Source: Bradyrhizobium erythrophlei (GTDB taxonomy: Bacteria > Pseudomonadota > Alphaproteobacteria > Rhizobiales > Xanthobacteraceae). From it: DNA of 64,000 nucleotides. Location: contig NZ_LT670818.1 of the NCBI RefSeq assembly GCF_900129505.1, forward strand, positions 6,605,001-6,669,000. Direction: 5' to 3'. Position 1 is the stretch's first letter. Every line of letters starts with the position of its first letter. Position numbers and translations under genes: made by a program. Below are positions 63,113 to 64,000 of the stretch, piece after piece. Under the pieces are notes generated by a model that did not search any database, had not been told where the DNA came from, and was given only the letters and a program-made list of their open reading frames with translations.

Positions 63113-63718
63113 TCAAAACGGCTTGCTGAGGAATTTCGAGGCCTTCAGGCCGTATCGCCACGGCAGTGCGGCCGCCTTGGTAATTCCGATCCGCACGCCT
63201 GCGACGATCTCGGGTTTCTCCACGCGCGCATACAGCGCCATCGGCGGGGCGTCGAGCGCGAGGCCATTATGCGCGCTCGTGATGCCGAGCGCTTCGGTCA
63301 GCTTGCCAGGTCCGGAGCACAGCGCCCGCTCGTCGTCCAGGTGCCGCCGGCGGCGCATGGCGGCAATGCCGTGGGTCGGCTCAAGGGCGCGGATCAGCAC
63401 GGCGCTTGCCGAACCCGCTTTCTCGCAGACGAAATTGATGCACCAGTGGATGCCGTAGGAGCGATAGACATAGGCAAAGCCGGGCGGGCCGAACATCACC
63501 TGGTTGCGCGGCGTCGGCCCGCGGTACGAATGCGCGGCCGGTTCGGTGTGATGATAGGCCTCGACCTCGACAATGATGCCGCCGACGCCGTTCACCAGCA
63601 GCGTCGCGCCGATCAGATCGGGAGCGACCTCGTGCACGCTGCGGCCGAAGAAGGCGCGCCTGAGCGGCTTGCCCAGATCGGGTGCGGCGTAATTTCGGGA
63701 AATGCGGCTTTTAGCCAT
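63113..63718 (-). CDS. mpg: DNA-3-methyladenine glycosylase (AAG/MPG family)
   Basis: Base-excision repair enzyme that removes alkylated purines such as 3-methyladenine. It has 201 residues, normal for bacterial AAG-type glycosylases. Family marks are [20 protein letters not shown] with catalytic Glu, [40 protein letters not shown] with the intercalating tyrosine, and [13 protein letters not shown]. It converges with the kinase gene, 29 bp apart, and is divergent from lipA. Confidence 0.93.
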   Translation of the reverse strand: MAKSRISRNYAAPDLGKPLRRAFFGRSVHEVAPDLIGATLLVNGVGGIIVEVEAYHHTEPAAHSYRGPTPRNQVMFGPPGFAYVYRSYGIHWCINFVCEKAGSASAVLIRALEPTHGIAAMRRRRHLDDERALCSGPGKLTEALGITSAHNGLALDAPPMALYARVEKPEIVAGVRIGITKAAALPWRYGLKASKFLSKPF

Positions 63719-63850
63719 TCAAAACGGGGCCGGGAGGGCGAAAAATGCGCTGGCAATGGCAATATGCTAAAGCGTCGGAGCGAACAAGCCGGGCGGTTGC
63801 GATTCCCCTTCAAGCGGATTAGCTAAGCGTTTCAGGGATATGGATATTCC

Positions 63851-64000
63851 ATGGTCGTCGTCGTTGATACAATCTCCGCCAATCCGGTGCGCCCGCGCCA
63901 TCCGGAAAAGGTGAACCGGCCGGACTCCTTGTCGCCGCCGAAGCCGGACTGGATCCGCGTCCGCGCCCCGACCACGCGCGGCTATGCGGATACCCGCAAC
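63851..64000 (+). CDS. lipA: Lipoyl synthase, 5' part only
   Basis: The first 50 codons are present and the rest lies beyond the window. The translation from ATG 63851 reads [20 protein letters not shown], then [20 protein letters not shown]. That is the N-terminal extension of alphaproteobacterial LipA just before its first cysteine cluster. LipA is a radical-SAM enzyme that inserts two sulfurs into octanoyl groups. The iron-sulfur motifs are outside the window, so the call rests on the N-terminus alone. Confidence 0.8.
   Translation, partial: MVVVVDTISANPVRPRHPEKVNRPDSLSPPKPDWIRVRAPTTRGYADTRN

Overview
The window looks like a chromosomal segment of a high-GC alphaproteobacterium of the Bradyrhizobium/Rhodopseudomonas group (Nitrobacteraceae). 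This rests on the gene content (aapJQMP, a cpa/tad pilus block, a PopZ-type protein, an alpha-2-macroglobulin plus PBP1C pair, a LipA start that reads like Bradyrhizobium LipA) and on several palindromic intergenic repeats of a kind I know from that group. No database search was possible, so all family names come from reading motifs.

Positions 1-7250 look like the right end of a genomic island. It holds broken genes (a trypsin-like tail, a CxxC-finger fragment, an XRE-family fragment), an orphan multi-PAS histidine kinase, a frameshifted IS630-type element, and a compact three-gene module ending in a tyrosine recombinase. The recombinase stops 2 bp from the 3' end of a tRNA-Arg(UCU) gene, the usual arrangement for an integrase that uses a tRNA 3' end. 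The module promoter carries two perfect AATGTC-N4-GACATT palindromes centred 42 bp apart.

From 7327 rightward the DNA looks like core chromosome. 7607-15027: A2M-like protein and PbpC (periplasmic defence and cell wall). The start of pbpC contains a palindromic repeat read in frame. 15079-18808: four genes for lipid-linked sugar or lipid A modification (ArnT-like transferase, PAP2 phosphatase, GT2, LAB_N protein). 18815-22766: Na/Pi cotransporter, LprI-like protein, PilZ protein, TadD. 22833-27159: cpaE, cpaD, cpaC, cpaB on the minus strand. 27471-36632: metC, the aapJQMP amino-acid ABC transporter, a DUF805 protein, cysK and cfa. A deleted DUF1365 gene lies upstream of cfa. 37430-46592: a four-gene RND efflux operon with two permeases in tandem. 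46630-51049: a DTW-domain tRNA-modification protein, tRNA-Cys, tRNA-Asn and a run of small proteins, one of which sits behind a perfect CRP-type palindrome. 51208-57879: a PIMT-like protein, TolC, PopZ and ValS. 57899-59745: repeats, a deleted VOC gene and a SAM methyltransferase. 59894-63083: an overlapping kinase, response regulator and REC-PAS-kinase. The window closes with 3-methyladenine glycosylase and the first 50 codons of lipA.

There are no rRNA genes or CRISPR arrays. The points most worth a second look are the twin-operator recombination module, the repeat translated inside pbpC, the CRP-type palindrome before a truncated Cys-rich secreted protein, and the deleted or frameshifted genes (IS630 transposase, DUF1365, VOC, Cys-rich protein).
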